This document shows, one piece after another, positions 45,716-56,029 of a stretch of DNA of 64,000 nt. The notes beneath the pieces were generated by a model. That model did no database searches. It saw only the letters and a list, made by a program, of their open reading frames with translations, and was not told the origin of the DNA. A program made the position numbers and the translations under genes. Position 1 is the first letter of the stretch. Every line of letters begins with the position of its first letter. Source of the DNA: Microbulbifer pacificus (GTDB taxonomy: Bacteria > Pseudomonadota > Gammaproteobacteria > Pseudomonadales > Cellvibrionaceae); NCBI RefSeq assembly GCF_033723955.1, contig NZ_CP137555.1:558001-622000 (forward strand), in the 5' to 3' direction.

Positions 45716-46642
45716 TTACTGCTTGTCGATATAGCCGAGGCTGCGCAGCGCGCGCTCGTCATCGGACCAGCCGGACTTCACCTTCACCCACAGGTTCAGC
45801 ATCACCTTGCTGTCGAACAGCTTTTCCATATCCAGCCGCGCGGCCTGTCCGATCTGTTTGATGCGCTCGCCTTTGGTGCCGATCAGGATGCGCTTCTGGC
45901 CGTCGCGCTCCACCAGGATGGCGGCGCTGATATGCAGGATTTTTTCCTGCTGCTCGAACTCCTCCACTTCCACCGTCACCGCGTAGGGGATTTCCGCACC
46001 CAGCTGACGCATCACTTTTTCGCGCACGATTTCAGCAGCGAGGAAGCGCGAGCTGCGGTCGGTGATCTGGTCCTCCTCGAAGAAGTGCATTCCCTCAGGC
46101 AGACGCTCGACGATGACTTTTTCCAGGGATTCCAGGTTGGTAGAGCGCAGCGCCGACAGCGGCACAATCTCCGCATGGGGGAAGCGTTCCGACAGCGCCT
46201 GCAACTGAGGCAACAGATCGCCCTTGTCTTCCAGCTGGTCCACCTTGTTGACGGCAATGATCAGCGGGCATTTGAGCCCCTGCAGCTTCTGCGCCACCAG
46301 CTCATCGCCCTCGGTCCAGCGCGCGCGCTCCACCACGAACACCACCACATCCACATCGCGGGTGGAACTGATGGCCGCGCGGTTCATATAGCGGTTGATG
46401 GCCTTTTCCTCCCCCGCATGCAGACCGGGGGTATCCACAAAGATGATCTGGTTCGGGCCCTCGGTCTTGATGCCGAGCATATTGTGGCGAGTCGTCTGCG
46501 GCTTGCGGGAAGTAATGCAGATCTTCTGCCCCAGAATATGGTTCAGGAGGGTCGACTTGCCCACATTGGGGCGGCCGACGATGGCCACGTATCCACAGCG
46601 GGTTGCAGGCGAATTGGTTGGCGGGATGGTTGTTTCGCTCAA
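45716..46642 (-). CDS. era: GTPase Era
   Basis: About 308 residues. G-motifs are GRPNVGKST (G1), DTPGLH (G3) and NKVD (G4), and a C-terminal KH domain holds [16 protein letters not shown]. Era binds the 3' end of 16S rRNA and helps 30S maturation. The best start is a TTG at 46642 with GGAG seven bases upstream; an upstream TTG at 46687 would add 15 residues. The recO gene starts 14 bases after its stop, so they are co-transcribed. Confidence 0.94.
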   Translation of the reverse strand: MSETTIPPTNSPATRCGYVAIVGRPNVGKSTLLNHILGQKICITSRKPQTTRHNMLGIKTEGPNQIIFVDTPGLHAGEEKAINRYMNRAAISSTRDVDVVVFVVERARWTEGDELVAQKLQGLKCPLIIAVNKVDQLEDKGDLLPQLQALSERFPHAEIVPLSALRSTNLESLEKVIVERLPEGMHFFEEDQITDRSSRFLAAEIVREKVMRQLGAEIPYAVTVEVEEFEQQEKILHISAAILVERDGQKRILIGTKGERIKQIGQAARLDMEKLFDSKVMLNLWVKVKSGWSDDERALRSLGYIDKQ

Positions 46643-46729
46643 GGATGGTCTCCGGGGCTGCAGGCAGCCACACAATGGCGCCGGCAAAGCAATAAAATTG
46701 GGCGTTGGCGATTGACGTGGATTATAGAG

Positions 46730-47410
46730 TCAGCCCTGCCCGGTCAGTCGAGCGTAGGCTTCGGTGGCCGCGACTTTTTCCGCCGCGCGTCGGTTGCTGG
46801 CCTTACCGCGCACCGGCGCGTTGAGCCCGGCCACCCGGCATTCCACCACAAATTCCTGGGAATGCTCTTCACCCCCGACTTCCACGACCGTGTATTCCGG
46901 CAGCGGCTTCTGGCGCGCCTGCAGCCACTCCTGCAGGCGGGTTTTGGGGTCCTTGACGGTTTCCAGGGACAGGTTTTCCAGCCGTGGGCCAAACCAGGCC
47001 AGCACGCGCGCGCGCGCCGCCTCGAGCCCGGCGTCCAGGTAAATCGCGCCGATAATGGCTTCCACCGCATCGGCGAGAATCGAGGCGCGACGGTGGCCGC
47101 CGCTTTTCATTTCCCCTTCGCCCAGACGCAGGCACTGGCCGAGCTCCAGCTCCTGGGCCAGCTTGGCCAGGGTTTCCCCACTGACCAGCTGCGCGCGCAG
47201 ACGGCTCATCTGCCCTTCGCGGCCATCGGGGAATTTTTCAAACAGCGCCGCGCTGATGGTAAACCCGAGAATGGAATCGCCGAGGAATTCCAGTCGCTCG
47301 TTGTTGCGGCTGCCGTGGGAGCGATGGGTAAGCGCGAGGGAGAGCAGCTCCGCCCTGGCAAATTCATGGCCGAGGCGGCTGCAGAGTCGTTGAAGTAAAA
47401 GGTCTGTCAC
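46730..47410 (-). CDS. rnc: Ribonuclease III
   Basis: 226 residues. The catalytic signature [13 protein letters not shown] and the second acidic site [15 protein letters not shown] are complete. A C-terminal dsRNA-binding domain follows (about residues 150-225, [14 protein letters not shown] and [21 protein letters not shown]). It cuts double-stranded RNA, including rRNA precursors. The start is a GTG at 47410 at the family position. It sits between the DUF4845 gene and era, in the normal order. Confidence 0.96.
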   Translation of the reverse strand: MTDLLLQRLCSRLGHEFARAELLSLALTHRSHGSRNNERLEFLGDSILGFTISAALFEKFPDGREGQMSRLRAQLVSGETLAKLAQELELGQCLRLGEGEMKSGGHRRASILADAVEAIIGAIYLDAGLEAARARVLAWFGPRLENLSLETVKDPKTRLQEWLQARQKPLPEYTVVEVGGEEHSQEFVVECRVAGLNAPVRGKASNRRAAEKVAATEAYARLTGQG

Positions 47411-47469
47411 CGTAAGTCTGTCGTCTTTCGCTGTGAGCGCCCGCCGTTCGCTGAGAGCGCCTGGGGCGC

Positions 47470-47922
47470 TCAGTCTTCGCGGCGGCGGAACTGCTCGATG
47501 TCTACCAATGGTTCACAGCACAATTCCGGCTTCGCGGTATTGAGCTGCTTGTCGAACTTCATCACCACATCCACATTGTGAAACAGTGGCTGACGCAGTT
47601 CGTAGTTGATGCTGACCAGGGTACTGTCGGCACCGCGAATAATCTTCACCGCCTTGGTGGGCTCACCGCGCACATTGTTGATGGTGAAGAACCTGTCCAA
47701 CTCGCGCTTGATCTCGGTATTGCTCATTTCGCGGATGTTGCCGTTCTCCGACAGGGATTGCAGCCCCTCTTCCACGAAATGCGCATCGATGTAGCCAGGC
47801 CCCAGTTTGGACACCACGGTGAGGCCAAAGCCAAACACCGCAATCACAAACAGCCAGCCCCAGTAACTCATACCACGCTGCGCCCGCAATAGACGCGCCC
47901 CTGAAAGGTGTCGTAATGCCAT
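47470..47922 (-). CDS. DUF4845 single-pass membrane protein
   Basis: 150 residues. One transmembrane helix lies near residues 20-40 ([18 protein letters not shown]) after a basic stretch, so the rest ([23 protein letters not shown] onward) is probably periplasmic. DUF4845 genes commonly sit between lepB and rnc in gammaproteobacteria, as here. Function unknown; the position suggests a link with membrane protein handling. Confidence 0.8.
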   Translation of the reverse strand: MALRHLSGARLLRAQRGMSYWGWLFVIAVFGFGLTVVSKLGPGYIDAHFVEEGLQSLSENGNIREMSNTEIKRELDRFFTINNVRGEPTKAVKIIRGADSTLVSINYELRQPLFHNVDVVMKFDKQLNTAKPELCCEPLVDIEQFRRRED

Positions 47923-48009
47923 CTTCTGTTACCGTTTTATCGTTCTAATCTGGCGGTCATCCCTGGTTTCAGCGCTTGGCTGTGCTCACCGAGTCCTATT
48001 CGATGCCAC

Positions 48010-48783
48010 CTACTCTATTCCACCCACCCGGTCAAAGCTGGGCAGGCTCATTAGTTTGTCCCAATGCATCCAGATTGCAAAGGCCTTGCCGACAATGTCT
48101 TTCTCCGGCACGAAACCCCACTCACGGCTGTCGAGACTGTTGTCGCGGTTGTCACCCATCATGAAATAGTGCCCTTCCGGCACGGTAATGGTACGGGTAT
48201 TACTGTAGCGTGTGGGGACCGCATGCTTCGCCATCAGGTGGCGCTGGCCATCCAGGGATTCCCACAACAGCTCTCGCCCCGGAATGCGCATGTCGGAACG
48301 GATAAACTCCTGTGGTACCGGCTCGCCGTTGATATACAGCTGGTTATTCACCACCCGGATTTCATCGCCCGGCAGGCCGATCACCCGCTTGATGTAGTAG
48401 GTGTCGTTCATGTGCGGGGGGAAAAATACCATCACATCGCCGCGCTTGGGCTCACCAATGTCCAGCACCTTGGTACGCGACACCGGCAGGCGCAGGCCGT
48501 AGGCAAATTTGTTCACCAGAATGAAGTCACCCACTTCCAGGGTCGGGTCCATGGACGCAGACGGGATCTGGAAAGGCTCCACCAGGAAAGAGCGCAGCAC
48601 GAATACGATCGCCAGTACCGGGAAGAACGACTTGGAGTACTCCACCAGCACCGGCTCGGGCTGGCTCTGGCCTTTGGCGGCCGACGCCTTGCGCCCGCGC
48701 GCCAGAAACAATGCATCAAACAGCCAGATTGCCCCTGTCACTACCACCAGCAACAGCAAAATAAGGGGGAAATTGATATCCAT
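48010..48783 (-). CDS. lepB: Signal peptidase I
   Basis: 257 residues. Hydrophobic helices lie near residues 5-25 (LILLLLVVVTGAIWLF) and 53-66. The catalytic Ser is in PSASMDPTLEVGD and the Lys in YYIKRVIGLPGDEI; a late MGDNRDNSLDSR box closes the site. It cuts signal peptides on the periplasmic face of the inner membrane. It lies between lepA and the DUF4845 gene, with the usual order. Confidence 0.96.
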   Translation of the reverse strand: MDINFPLILLLLVVVTGAIWLFDALFLARGRKASAAKGQSQPEPVLVEYSKSFFPVLAIVFVLRSFLVEPFQIPSASMDPTLEVGDFILVNKFAYGLRLPVSRTKVLDIGEPKRGDVMVFFPPHMNDTYYIKRVIGLPGDEIRVVNNQLYINGEPVPQEFIRSDMRIPGRELLWESLDGQRHLMAKHAVPTRYSNTRTITVPEGHYFMMGDNRDNSLDSREWGFVPEKDIVGKAFAIWMHWDKLMSLPSFDRVGGIE

Positions 48784-48845
48784 TCAAATGTCTCTTTCTG
48801 ACTGGTTTTTGTTGTTAGCGATGCCCGGCAATCCCCGGGCATACG

Positions 48846-50651
48846 TCAGCTGTCGACCTTCAGTACCGCGAGGAACGCGTCCTGGGGTACTTCCACCCGA
48901 CCGATCTGCTTCATGCGGCGCTTACCGGCCTTCTGCTTCTCCAGCAGCTTCTTTTTACGGGTCACGTCACCACCATAACATTTGGCGGTTACGTTCTTGC
49001 GCAGCGCCTTGACCGTGGTGCGTGCAATGACAGAGCCGCCAATGGCAGCCTGGATAGCCACGTCGAACATCTGACGCGGAATCAAGTCTTTCATCTTTTC
49101 CGCAATGGCGCGACCGCGGCTCTGCGCATTGTCGCGGTGCAGAATGACGGCCAGCGCATCCACCCGATCTCCGTTGATCAGAAGATCAAGGCGCACGAGT
49201 TTTGCCGGCTCAAAGCGCACAAAGCTGTAATCCAGTGATGCGAAGCCGCGACTCACGGATTTGAGGCGGTCGAAGAAGTCCATCACCACTTCGCTCATAG
49301 GCAGCTCGTAGCGCAAGGATACCTGGCCGCCCACATACAGCATGTCTTTCTGGACCCCGCGTTTTTCAATACACAGGGTGATCACGTTGCCCAGGTATTC
49401 CTGGGGCACCAGGATATTGGCCTCGGCGATGGGCTCACGCATTTCCTCGATGGAGCCGAGATCCGGCAGTCGCGACGGGTTGTCCACGTACACGATGGAG
49501 CCATCGTTCATCAGCACTTCGTACACTACCGTGGGCGCGGTAGTGATGAGGTCGAGGTCGTATTCCCGCTCCAGTCGCTCCTGGATGATCTCCATGTGCA
49601 GCATGCCGAGGAAGCCGCAGCGGAAACCGAATCCGAGGGCATCGGAGGACTCGGGCTCGTAGAACAGGGAGGCGTCGTTCAGTGACAGCTTGTCCAGCGC
49701 ATCGCGGAAGCCCTCGTAGTCGTCGGAGCTAACCGGAAACAGGCCCGCGTAAACCTGCGGCTTTACCTTTTTGAACCCGGGCAGCATCGCTACGTCTTCC
49801 GCACCCTTGGCATGGGTGAGGGTATCGCCCACGGGCGCGCCGTGAATGTCCTTGATACCGGCCACCACAAAGCCCACTTCACCGGCGCGAAGTACACCGG
49901 TTTCCTTGCGCTTGGGCGTGAATACACCGACGTTATCCACCACGTGCTGGCGACCGAGGGATTTCGCTACGATCTTGTCTTTGGCTCTAAGGGTACCCTG
50001 CTTGACCCGTACCAGCGATACCACGCCGAGGTAGGAGTCAAACCAGGAATCGATGATCAGCGCCTGCAGCGGTGCATCCACATCGCCCTCCGGCGGCGGC
50101 ACCAGGCGCACCAGGTCCTCCAGTACATCCTCGATACCGAGGCCGGATTTGGCGCTGCAGCGGGTGGCATTGGTAGCGTCGATGCCGATGATGTCTTCGA
50201 TCTCGGTGGCTACACGCTCGGGTTCTGCCTGCGGCAGGTCCATCTTGTTCAGTACCGGGATCACTTCCAGGCCCTGTTCGATGGCGGTGTAGCAGTTGGC
50301 CACGGACTGGGCCTCTACGCCCTGGGCCGCGTCCACCACCAGCAGCGCACCTTCACAGGCCGCCAGTGAGCGGGACACTTCATAGGAGAAATCCACGTGT
50401 CCGGGAGTATCGATGAAGTTCAACTGGTAGGTTTTGCCGTCGCGGGCAGTGTAGTCCAGAGTCACGCTCTGGGCCTTGATGGTAATACCGCGCTCGCGCT
50501 CGATATCCATGCTGTCGAGTACCTGGGCGGCCATCTCACGGTCGCTCAGGCCACCACATACCTGGATAAAACGGTCTGCCAGGGTGGATTTACCGTGGTC
50601 GATGTGAGCGATGATGGAGAAATTGCGTATATGGGAGAGATCAGTGGCCAC
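48846..50651 (-). CDS. lepA: Translation elongation factor 4 (EF-4/LepA)
   Basis: 601 residues, the family length. GTPase motifs are [13 protein letters not shown] (G1), [11 protein letters not shown] (G3) and NKMD (G4). The C-terminal LepA domain ends in [24 protein letters not shown]. It back-translocates or remodels ribosomes and helps initiation-complex maturation. The GTG at 50651 is the family start. It lies between mucD and lepB, with a GC-rich gap of 191 bases upstream. Confidence 0.97.
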   Translation of the reverse strand: MATDLSHIRNFSIIAHIDHGKSTLADRFIQVCGGLSDREMAAQVLDSMDIERERGITIKAQSVTLDYTARDGKTYQLNFIDTPGHVDFSYEVSRSLAACEGALLVVDAAQGVEAQSVANCYTAIEQGLEVIPVLNKMDLPQAEPERVATEIEDIIGIDATNATRCSAKSGLGIEDVLEDLVRLVPPPEGDVDAPLQALIIDSWFDSYLGVVSLVRVKQGTLRAKDKIVAKSLGRQHVVDNVGVFTPKRKETGVLRAGEVGFVVAGIKDIHGAPVGDTLTHAKGAEDVAMLPGFKKVKPQVYAGLFPVSSDDYEGFRDALDKLSLNDASLFYEPESSDALGFGFRCGFLGMLHMEIIQERLEREYDLDLITTAPTVVYEVLMNDGSIVYVDNPSRLPDLGSIEEMREPIAEANILVPQEYLGNVITLCIEKRGVQKDMLYVGGQVSLRYELPMSEVVMDFFDRLKSVSRGFASLDYSFVRFEPAKLVRLDLLINGDRVDALAVILHRDNAQSRGRAIAEKMKDLIPRQMFDVAIQAAIGGSVIARTTVKALRKNVTAKCYGGDVTRKKKLLEKQKAGKRRMKQIGRVEVPQDAFLAVLKVDS

Positions 50652-50772
50652 TGCGAGGACAAAACCTTTTAAAAATCAGTGAGTTAAGGGGCGGACCGGG
50701 CCGCGCTGTGGGCGCAAGTCTAACAGGTTGCAGGAAAAGTGCATCCAGTCAGCGCGGAGCCACTGGCACTGG

Positions 50773-50823
50773 GGGCTCCGGGCCAGCGGCAGGTCCCCGG
50801 CGGCGTGGCGACCGCCGGAGCCC
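50773..50823. repeat. GC-rich alternative hairpins in the mucD-lepA gap
   Basis: GGGCTCCGG (50773-50781) can pair with CCGGAGCCC (50815-50823), while CCGGCGG (50797-50803) can pair with CCGCCGG (50812-50818). The two share bases, so only one can form at a time. No T run follows. It could attenuate readthrough from mucD into lepA. Confidence 0.4.
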
Positions 50824-50842
50824 ACCGGATTTCAACTCAATC

Positions 50843-52246
50843 TCAATCCTCGTCGATCTGGATGGTGCGGAAGGTGGGCTGACCGCCGCGGAAGAAGCGG
50901 ATCGGCAGCAGTTCGCCCTTCGGCAGTTTCTTGACGATTTTCTGGTAGTCGAGCAGCGACTCGACCTGATCGAATCCAAGTTGCGCAATGATATCGCCGC
51001 TGCGCAGGCCGGCATTGGCGCCGGGCTTACCGGGCACTACCTGCTTCACCAGCACACCGGATTCCACACCCAGGCGCTGCTTGAGGCTGTCGGGGATATC
51101 GTCCACTGCCAGGCCGAGGCGTCCGCCCACATCGGTGGTAGCGGGTACATTGCTGGCCTGAACTTCTGCGTCGTCATCCCCTGGCAGCGCGCCCACGCGC
51201 ACCTTGAGTTTGCGCTCCTTGCCTTCGCGCATCAGCACCACCGGCACCTCGGCACCCGGGCGTGTCTGGCCAACCACATGGGGCAGATCGCCGGGCATCA
51301 GAATCTTCTGGCCATCAAAGTGCATGATGATGTCACCCACCTGGATGCCCGCCTGGGCCGCCGGAGAATCGGCTTCGAGCTGGCCAACCAGCGCGCCGGC
51401 AGGCTTGTTAAGGCCCATGGCAATCGCCAGTTTGCGGTCAACATCCTGGATGCCCACGCCGAGCCAGCCGCGATCCACACGCCCTTTCTCTCTCAGTTGC
51501 GCCACGACATCCTGGGCGAGGCTCGCGGGAATGGCAAAGGAAAGGCCGATGGAGCCACCACTGCGGGTATAAATCTGGGAGTTGATCCCCACCACTTCAC
51601 CGTTCAGGTTGAACAGCGGGCCGCCGGAGTTACCCGGGTTAATGGCCACGTCGGTCTGGATAAACGGCACGTAGTTTTCGCGGCTCTCGTTGGGAATACT
51701 GCGCCCCATGGCACTCACGATACCGGCGCTGGCAGAGTAGTCGAGACCGAACGGGGAGCCGATAGCCACCACCCACTCACCTACTTTCATCCTGTCAGAG
51801 TCGCCCCAGCGAACCGTTGGCAGGTCATTTGCATCGACCTTGATCAGAGCCAGGTCCGAGCGCGGGTCAGTGCCGATTACCTTGGCTTCAAATTCCCGGC
51901 GATCGGTCAGGGTAACCCGTACCTCGTCGGCACCATCTACCACATGGTTATTGGTGACTATATAGCCATCATTACTGATGATGAATCCGGAACCCATACT
52001 GGCCACCGGACGCTGCTGGCGCTCGCGCGGTTCTAACAGATGGCGAAAAATATCCGGAATTTCCTGTTGATACTGCGGAGGAACGGAATTGCGCGACACC
52101 CGCGTATTTTCCATCGTGTTGATTTTCACTACGGCCGGAGAGTTCTGCTCGATAAGATCGGTCAGCTCCGGGAATCCGCGCGCGCTAACCGCCGCGGAAA
52201 AAAGGAGACAAAGTGCCAGCAAAAACTGCGTACTGCGTGCAAACAT
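50843..52246 (-). CDS. mucD: DegP/DegQ-family periplasmic serine protease (MucD)
   Basis: 467 residues. A signal peptide ends near residue 22 (AVSARG). The trypsin-like triad is His in VTNNHVVDG, Asp in RSDLALIKV and Ser in NPGNSGGPLF. Two PDZ domains follow (about 270-360 and 375-460). It degrades or refolds misfolded periplasmic proteins; in Pseudomonas MucD limits activation of the envelope-stress sigma factor. Here it is separated from mucC by mpaA and ycjG, and it reads toward lepA. Confidence 0.93.
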   Translation of the reverse strand: MFARSTQFLLALCLLFSAAVSARGFPELTDLIEQNSPAVVKINTMENTRVSRNSVPPQYQQEIPDIFRHLLEPRERQQRPVASMGSGFIISNDGYIVTNNHVVDGADEVRVTLTDRREFEAKVIGTDPRSDLALIKVDANDLPTVRWGDSDRMKVGEWVVAIGSPFGLDYSASAGIVSAMGRSIPNESRENYVPFIQTDVAINPGNSGGPLFNLNGEVVGINSQIYTRSGGSIGLSFAIPASLAQDVVAQLREKGRVDRGWLGVGIQDVDRKLAIAMGLNKPAGALVGQLEADSPAAQAGIQVGDIIMHFDGQKILMPGDLPHVVGQTRPGAEVPVVLMREGKERKLKVRVGALPGDDDAEVQASNVPATTDVGGRLGLAVDDIPDSLKQRLGVESGVLVKQVVPGKPGANAGLRSGDIIAQLGFDQVESLLDYQKIVKKLPKGELLPIRFFRGGQPTFRTIQIDED

Positions 52247-52478
52247 GTTTGCTACCCCTGATAAGCCTTTCTACTAATATGCAAAAAAGTACGTTCCAAA
52301 ATCGGATGAGCGCAATTATCAATGAGTGTTTTCATTGTTAGCGGGCGCCCTACCGACCGAGAATTTTCGGCGCCGACCCAGCTCACCGGGTGGTCCCGGT
52401 CGGCCAGCGACACAGGGTTAGTCGAAAATTTTGCAGAAAAGTTCTCAAAACCCAATGTAAAACAGTGTTAAGGACTTC

Positions 52479-53225
52479 ATGAGCCAACCTCAGCAGCCCC
52501 GTCCCCACAACAAACCCGTGACACAATTGCGCCCGCGCGCCGAACGGGGTCTGTTTCAGCACCAGCGACTGCAATATGGCCAGTCGGTACTGGGGGCACC
52601 GCTGCTCTATTTCCCGGCGGAGGTCCGCGACGAGCACACGGGCATGATTCTCGCCGGCACCCACGGCGACGAAGTGGCTGCGGTGGTTACCCTCTCTTGT
52701 GCACTGCGCTCACTGCGAGCCGGACAGCTTCGCCACCACGTGATCCTGGCGGTGAACCCGGATGGTTGCCAGCTCGGCACTCGCTCCAATGCCCACGGGG
52801 TGGACCTTAACCGGAATTTTGCCACCAGCAACTGGAAGGCCGATGGCACCGTCTACCGCTGGAACAGCGCCGCCGACGAACGCGATGTCCACCTGTCTAC
52901 CGGTGACTCCGCAGGCTCGGAGCCTGAATCAGCGGCCCTGTGCCGTTTGATCGGCGAGTTGCAGCCGGCTTGGCTGGTCTCGATCCACGAGCCATTGGCC
53001 TGCGTGGACGACCCGCTGCAGAGCCCACTGGGACACTGGCTGGCGGAACGCATCGAACTGCCGCTGGTCGCCGACCTCGGCTACTCGACACCGGGCTCGT
53101 TTGGCACCTGGTGTGCAGAGCAGGGATACCCCTGCATCACCCTCGAATACCCGCCCATTTCTGCCGATGTGGCGAGTGAGGAATATCTGGAGGCGATGAT
53201 CGAGCTTCTCTGCTACACCCCCTGA
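52479..53225 (+). CDS. mpaA: Murein tripeptide amidase MpaA-like M14 carboxypeptidase
   Basis: 248 residues. Zinc ligands are in GTHGDE (His, Glu) and VSIHEP (His), and the catalytic Glu is likely in CITLEYPP; DLNRNFATSNW is the usual M14 substrate-Arg region. MpaA removes meso-diaminopimelate from the murein tripeptide in the cytosol, during cell-wall recycling. No signal peptide is seen, which fits. It converges on ycjG 47 bases downstream, whose product uses the dipeptide left by MpaA; the pair is also close in E. coli. Confidence 0.85.
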   Translation: MSQPQQPRPHNKPVTQLRPRAERGLFQHQRLQYGQSVLGAPLLYFPAEVRDEHTGMILAGTHGDEVAAVVTLSCALRSLRAGQLRHHVILAVNPDGCQLGTRSNAHGVDLNRNFATSNWKADGTVYRWNSAADERDVHLSTGDSAGSEPESAALCRLIGELQPAWLVSIHEPLACVDDPLQSPLGHWLAERIELPLVADLGYSTPGSFGTWCAEQGYPCITLEYPPISADVASEEYLEAMIELLCYTP

Positions 53226-53272
53226 AGCGCCCACAAACCGGGGCTTACAGACAGCCATCCCAGCTCTCTGCC

Positions 53273-54256
53273 TCAGGTCCAGTAGACACGACCACCCTCA
53301 AAGCGCAATGGATCGGCATCTTTTGCCAGCCATGTCGGCCCATCCAGGTCCACAAAACGCGCGAATTGCCCCAGCGGCCAGGCCGCCCGAATCGCGCGGG
53401 AAGTGCACAGCATGCACCCCAGCATCAGCTCAAAACCCTGCGCTTTTGCGGTTTCCGCCAGCGCCAGCGCCTCCCGGATGCCACCGGTCTTATCCAGCTT
53501 GATATTCAACATGTCGTACCGCCCCGCAAGACGTGGCAGGTCGGCGCGGGTATGACAGCTCTCATCCGCACATATCGGCAGCGGATGAGGGAAACTCGCC
53601 AGTGGCTCGTCCTCGCCGGCGGGCAGCGGCTGCTCCAGCATGGCCACCCCCTGCTCCGCCAGCGCTTCGCACAGGGCTGGAAGCCCCTCCCACGCCCAGG
53701 CCTCATTGGCATCGATGACCAACTGGCATTCGGGTGCCGCGGCGCGCACCGCCGCGACACGCTCCAGTACCTGCTGGCGGTCCAGTTTCAGTTTGAGCAC
53801 CGTCACCCCGCGATCAGCCGCAGCGCGCGCGGCCTCCCCCATAGCATCGGGGTCGGCAATCACCAGGGTCTGCACCGTCGGCAGCCATTCCGGCCCGGAA
53901 TCGGCAATGCCGGACTGGCGCCGCTCCCAGTCCGCCAGCGCGCAGTCGACCGCATTGCGGGCGGCACCGGCGGGAAGTGCATGCTGTAGCTGCTCGCGCG
54001 TCAGCCCCTCGCGCAGGGCCGGCAACACCGACGAAATCTCCGCGATTACCGACTCCACACTCTCACCATAACGGGGATAGGGTGTGCACTCACCGATGCC
54101 GGTGAATCCCGCCGCGGAGACCTCCACCACTACCACACGGGCCTCGGTGCGTGCCCCACGGGATATCACAAAGGCAGTCCGCAGTGGCCAACTCTCCGCA
54201 TAACAGCGCGCTTCGAAATTGGCATGCGCCTCGAAACTGGGACGCGCTTCGGACAT
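53273..54256 (-). CDS. ycjG: L-Ala-D/L-Glu epimerase, enolase superfamily
   Basis: 327 residues. Muconate-lactonising-type marks are a catalytic Lys in VTVLKLKLDRQ (KxK), metal ligands in VIDANEAW, MLEQPL and CADESCH, and the second Lys in NIKLDKTGG. It epimerises L-Ala-D-Glu from murein to L-Ala-L-Glu so that it can be cut and reused. GGAGAG precedes the ATG. It lies beside convergent mpaA, the preceding step in the same pathway, and downstream of the mucC gene on the same strand. Confidence 0.9.
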   Translation of the reverse strand: MSEARPSFEAHANFEARCYAESWPLRTAFVISRGARTEARVVVVEVSAAGFTGIGECTPYPRYGESVESVIAEISSVLPALREGLTREQLQHALPAGAARNAVDCALADWERRQSGIADSGPEWLPTVQTLVIADPDAMGEAARAAADRGVTVLKLKLDRQQVLERVAAVRAAAPECQLVIDANEAWAWEGLPALCEALAEQGVAMLEQPLPAGEDEPLASFPHPLPICADESCHTRADLPRLAGRYDMLNIKLDKTGGIREALALAETAKAQGFELMLGCMLCTSRAIRAAWPLGQFARFVDLDGPTWLAKDADPLRFEGGRVYWT

Positions 54257-54366
54257 TCGAGCTCTCCGTAACTTGAAATCTTTCTACCGCACAGGCGAAC
54301 GGCAACACCGCCCAGCATTTAGTGTAGGAAGATAATCCGCGGTGAACGGGAGAAAAGGAGAGGTAC

Positions 54367-54843
54367 TCAGCGGGCTTCGGTAGTGGGGATGGTGGTGCAG
54401 GCGTATTCGCGCTCCAGGCGCAAAAACTGTGGCGTGAGCGCGGGATTAGCGCGATTGAGGTGGCTGTATAGACGGATCGCCAGAGCACCCAGCGCCAGCC
54501 CAACCAGAGCGCCAAGAATGGCCCAGGCTTCGGTACCCATGGACTGCCCGATAACAGCACCCAGCACCAGGGTGACTAGCGGCAGCAGATAGACGATAAG
54601 TGCGCTGCTGGCCAGTGTATTTTCGGCAATCCCGATCACCACCGTATCGTGTAGGCGGACAGTATCGAGCGCCGGTGGCGCGACCGCCACTCGCACCTGG
54701 GACGCGCGGCTCCAGAAATCACCGAGCAAACCTGTGCCACACCCGGATTTGGCTGCACAGCCGTTGCAGCTGCTGCGCTGTACCGTTTCCACCCAGATTC
54801 CGGAATCGTCCAGGGCCACGACCCTGCCGCGCTCTTCAATCAT
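54367..54843 (-). CDS. rseC: RseC/MucC-family membrane protein
   Basis: 158 residues. It begins MIEERGRVVALD, has the conserved Cys cluster CNGCAAKSGCGTG at about residues 26-38, and two transmembrane helices (SALIVYLLPLVTLVLGAVIG and AWAILGALVGLALGALAI). RseC is an inner-membrane protein that modulates the sigma-E or SoxR-reducing systems; its Cys residues suggest metal or redox chemistry. The ATG at 54843 matches the family start; an earlier in-frame ATG at 54870 is less likely. It starts 31 bases after mucB. Confidence 0.9.
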   Translation of the reverse strand: MIEERGRVVALDDSGIWVETVQRSSCNGCAAKSGCGTGLLGDFWSRASQVRVAVAPPALDTVRLHDTVVIGIAENTLASSALIVYLLPLVTLVLGAVIGQSMGTEAWAILGALVGLALGALAIRLYSHLNRANPALTPQFLRLEREYACTTIPTTEAR

Positions 54844-54873
54844 TACCTGAAAACCGTCATTACAAACCATTCA

Positions 54874-55938
54874 CTAGTGAGCTTTGACCGACTTGGCCAC
54901 CAACACTGCCGTGTTGTCGGGGATCTCCCCCACCACGGTCACGGTGTAATGTTCGTTGTTGACTTCTAAATGGTCCATATAGGCCACGGTGGCACCGCGT
55001 ACTGCACGCCCCCGATAATTCATGTTCGGCCCAAGCTTCTGCACGAACACGGTAAACGCACTCAAACCATCGCTAAAAACCTGCATTTCCCCGTCCACCA
55101 GCTCCCGCGCCGCTACCGCCTTGAACCCGTTCGGCACCCAGCTCAGCTGCCAGCGACTCACCAGGCTCCCGCAGTGGCCGGCGCCTTCGCTTTCCCGCGC
55201 GGCGTCGGAATGCGGCTGCAGATCACTGTCGACAATGGGGGCCAGATCCAACTCAACGAATTGGAAACGCTCCAGCAGCCGGCCCGAGGGGGCGACCAGC
55301 AGGGACTTCAGTGGCAGGCCGGTCTCGCGGTCGACACTGACCACCATGCCGAAGCGGTGCACATCGCGCGGACGCGCTTCCAGTACTACGGCGTCGCGAT
55401 CGGCGATACGCTCTTCACCGCGCAACACAAATTGATAATTCCCCTGCACGTTCTGCAGACCCACGTTGCTCCACAGGCCGGCGCGGGACAGCGGACTGCC
55501 GTCGCGGCGGCACTGGGCATCCTGTCCGCGGCTCACCATTTCCCGGGGCGCGCCCGTCAAAAAACGGATACGCTCCACTGGCTCGCCGCTGCGAATGCCG
55601 TGCACCACTTCGACGCTCTCCATGACACCCGCGTGCTCGAAGGTGGCGAATCCGCGGTATTCCAGACTGGTCACCGCATTCGCGAGCTTGCTCAGCAGTT
55701 TCTGGATTTCGACATCGTCGGCCTGTGGATTGATTGCCGGTTCGGCAGGAGGCGTTTGCGCCGAATTTTGCGAAGCGGGCCCATTTTCAGTATCCGGCGG
55801 GGCCGGCATTTCGGCGCGCGGAGCATCCACTTCCTGGGCATTCGCCACAGGCAGCACAGGACCTGCAAACAGCAAAAAAGCCAACAGAGGACTGTTGGCT
55901 TTCAGGGCAGGGAAAGGAAAAATTTTTGCCATGATCAT
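54874..55938 (-). CDS. mucB: Sigma-E regulatory protein RseB/MucB
   Basis: 354 residues. A signal peptide ends about residue 34 (PVANAQ). The N-terminal LolA/LolB-like domain (about 75-245) holds LANAVTSLEYRGFATFEHAG and VVSVDRETGLPLKSLLV, and the C-terminal domain includes WVPNGFKAVAARELVDG and GLSAFTVFVQKLGP. RseB binds the anti-sigma factor in the periplasm and senses mislocalised lipopolysaccharide or lipoproteins. An Ala/Pro-rich linker of about 35 residues follows the signal. It sits between mucA and rseC in the normal order. Confidence 0.92.
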   Translation of the reverse strand: MIMAKIFPFPALKANSPLLAFLLFAGPVLPVANAQEVDAPRAEMPAPPDTENGPASQNSAQTPPAEPAINPQADDVEIQKLLSKLANAVTSLEYRGFATFEHAGVMESVEVVHGIRSGEPVERIRFLTGAPREMVSRGQDAQCRRDGSPLSRAGLWSNVGLQNVQGNYQFVLRGEERIADRDAVVLEARPRDVHRFGMVVSVDRETGLPLKSLLVAPSGRLLERFQFVELDLAPIVDSDLQPHSDAARESEGAGHCGSLVSRWQLSWVPNGFKAVAARELVDGEMQVFSDGLSAFTVFVQKLGPNMNYRGRAVRGATVAYMDHLEVNNEHYTVTVVGEIPDNTAVLVAKSVKAH

Positions 55939-56029
55939 TCTTTATTCAAAGTAGACGTACGCTGGCAACACAACCGGCCCACGGGGCGGGCGGCAACCGC
56001 CCGCATCCACCACCGCTATCACATCGCCG

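Noticed and set aside
45932..47398. 488-codon plus-strand frame over era and rnc
   Set aside because: Antisense to two certain genes; composition is that of a shadow frame.
50708..52036. 442-codon plus-strand frame over mucD
   Set aside because: Antisense to mucD, with no ribosome site or recognisable motif.
52291..52297. GGAACGT on the minus strand upstream of mucD as a sigma-E -35
   Set aside because: The base after GGAAC is G rather than T, and the -10 position holds GTAGAA, a poor match; not enough to call.
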